Source: Halomonas sp. LBP4 (GTDB lineage: Bacteria; Pseudomonadota; Gammaproteobacteria; Pseudomonadales; Halomonadaceae). Taken from it: a DNA stretch of 64,000 bases. Numbering within the stretch: the first letter of the stretch is position 1; every line of letters begins with the position of its first letter. The stretch covers positions 276,641 to 340,640 of the forward strand of contig NZ_PDOG01000004.1 in the NCBI RefSeq assembly GCF_003202205.1. Direction: 5' to 3'. The notes under the pieces are model-generated. The model was not told the origin of the DNA, did not search any database, and was given only the letters and a program-made list of their open reading frames with translations. Positions 63,102 through 64,000 of this stretch are shown here, piece by piece. The position numbers and the translations under genes are program-made.

Positions 63102-64000
63102 CTATCGCTTCAAATACGCTTGCGCCTCGATGACACCTGGCCTCGCCGAGCCCCCAGCGATGTCAAGCAAGGTGGCGTAGTGGTCGCCCGCCGTCTGGGC
63201 TTTGCCTGCAGCGGCGGCGGCACGGGCAGCGCCGAGCAGGGTGTTGTAGCGCCTGGGCCACACCACGTCGGAAGCTTGATACGCTTCCCAGGCCTCCGCC
63301 GGGCGGTCGAGATCGAGAAGCAGGTCGCCCAGCGCCTCGTAGGGCGGCAGCAGGGCGCCCGGGGTGACCGTGGGTTTTTCGACGGTGCTGTCCAGTTCCG
63401 CGGCAGTGCCGATCAACTGGATCGCCTCCTCCGGCCGGTCCTGAGTACGTGCGATCCAGCCGGCAAGGATGAGCCGGTCCATCTCGATATAGGTCGCGAA
63501 GGTGGCCTCGTCTTCCGCCGCCGCAGCGTCGCGCAGTGCGATGAGCCTGTCTTCAGCCTCCTGCGCGGCGTCCACCTTGCCACTGTGCAAGGCACCGAGC
63601 CCGCGGGCGAGCCATGTCAGCCCCTCGGCCCAGGGCGCATCATCCCAGGGCAGATAGTCCGGCATGCGCGGCGTCAGCGCGGCCGCTTCGCCCCACTGCC
63701 GCCGCTCCACGGCATAGCGCGCGGGCATGGAGGCGAGGTGGAAGGCACTGATGAAGGACGGCTGGTAGTCCGTATGGGACAGCACCTCCTCTACCATGGC
63801 CTTCGCGCGCTCGTCCGCCCCCTGCTGCAGGAGGGCGTACAGGCCATAGTCCATCGCGTGCAGGTAATGCTGCGATACGGTGTCGCCTCCCAAACGGCGG
63901 AGCGCCGCATCGGCGGAGCGCCGGTTCCATTCAATGACCTCCGGCCATTCGCCGAGGCGCACAAAGAGGTGCGTGGGCATGTGCTGCGCGTGCGGCACTT
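63102..64000 (-). CDS. TPR-repeat protein, N-terminus cut by the right edge
   Basis: The C-terminal 299 residues or more of a larger protein; the frame stays open to the window end. Degenerate helical repeats run throughout, and the visible start HAQHMPTHLFVRLGEWPEVI matches a conserved block in the middle of long (about 550-residue) TPR proteins of unknown role. The end is PGVIEAQAYLKR. Ala-rich helices (LLGAARAAAAAGKAQTAGDH) fit TPR. It is separate from the creatine operon by 366 bases and no function is assigned. Confidence 0.75.
   Translation of the reverse strand, partial: VPHAQHMPTHLFVRLGEWPEVIEWNRRSADAALRRLGGDTVSQHYLHAMDYGLYALLQQGADERAKAMVEEVLSHTDYQPSFISAFHLASMPARYAVERRQWGEAAALTPRMPDYLPWDDAPWAEGLTWLARGLGALHSGKVDAAQEAEDRLIALRDAAAAEDEATFATYIEMDRLILAGWIARTQDRPEEAIQLIGTAAELDSTVEKPTVTPGALLPPYEALGDLLLDLDRPAEAWEAYQASDVVWPRRYNTLLGAARAAAAAGKAQTAGDHYATLLDIAGGSARPGVIEAQAYLKR

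Overview
The window is GC-rich, gene-dense DNA from a motile gammaproteobacterium. The order of the flagellar genes, the multipartite sarcosine oxidase, the betaine-type transporter and the TRAP transporter together suggest a halophile of the Halomonas group (Halomonadaceae). This is inferred from gene content; there is no rRNA gene to confirm it. No tRNA, rRNA, CRISPR array or intact insertion sequence was seen.

Region 1 (1-33.6 kb) is a nearly continuous flagellar locus. From the left edge on the minus strand come a cut-off unknown gene, a large TPR/O-GlcNAc-transferase-like protein with an FkbM-like C-terminal region (a probable flagellin-modifying enzyme), flagellin fliC and cap gene fliD. 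Next is a decayed stretch with an orphan sigma-28 promoter and a GGDEF/EAL pseudogene, followed by a nuclease-fold hypothetical gene, flaG and fliE. The plus strand then carries fliFGHIJKLMNOPQR (basal body, motor switch and export gate). The minus strand carries flgBCDEFGHIJ and flgKL (rod, hook, rings and hook-filament junction). Finally flgA, flgM and flgN lie on the plus strand, facing a PAS/degenerate-GGDEF/degenerate-EAL protein. Six sites match the sigma-28 consensus with an exact 11-base spacer, in front of fliC, fliD, the orphan stub, flaG, flgK and flgM. They outline the late flagellar regulon directly from sequence.

Region 2 (33.7-44.4 kb) begins with ahpF and ahpC (peroxide defence). 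It continues with a divergent acid-sugar catabolic cluster: a LacI-family regulator and a DUF1537 four-carbon acid-sugar kinase on the minus strand, and a RuBisCO-like protein, a three-part TRAP transporter and an NAD-dependent epimerase/dehydrogenase on the plus strand. A near-perfect 20-base palindrome lies between the two arms. The kinase plus RuBisCO-like pair resembles the 3-oxo-isoapionate kinase/decarboxylase pair of D-apionate catabolism, but the usual upstream enzymes are not in the window.

Region 3 (44.5-49.6 kb) is a copper-resistance operon on the minus strand: a cupredoxin, copR, copS, the multicopper oxidase copA with a Met/His-rich tandem repeat, and copB.

Region 4 (49.9-62.7 kb) encodes a creatinine-to-glycine/serine route: creatininase, creatinase, a BCCT transporter, a LysR regulator, heterotetrameric sarcosine oxidase (soxBDAG), serine hydroxymethyltransferase (glyA) and formyl-THF deformylase (purU). 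The creatine operon starts with an unrecognised 103-residue protein whose ribosome-binding site lies inside an 11-bp perfect stem. A TPR protein is cut by the right edge.
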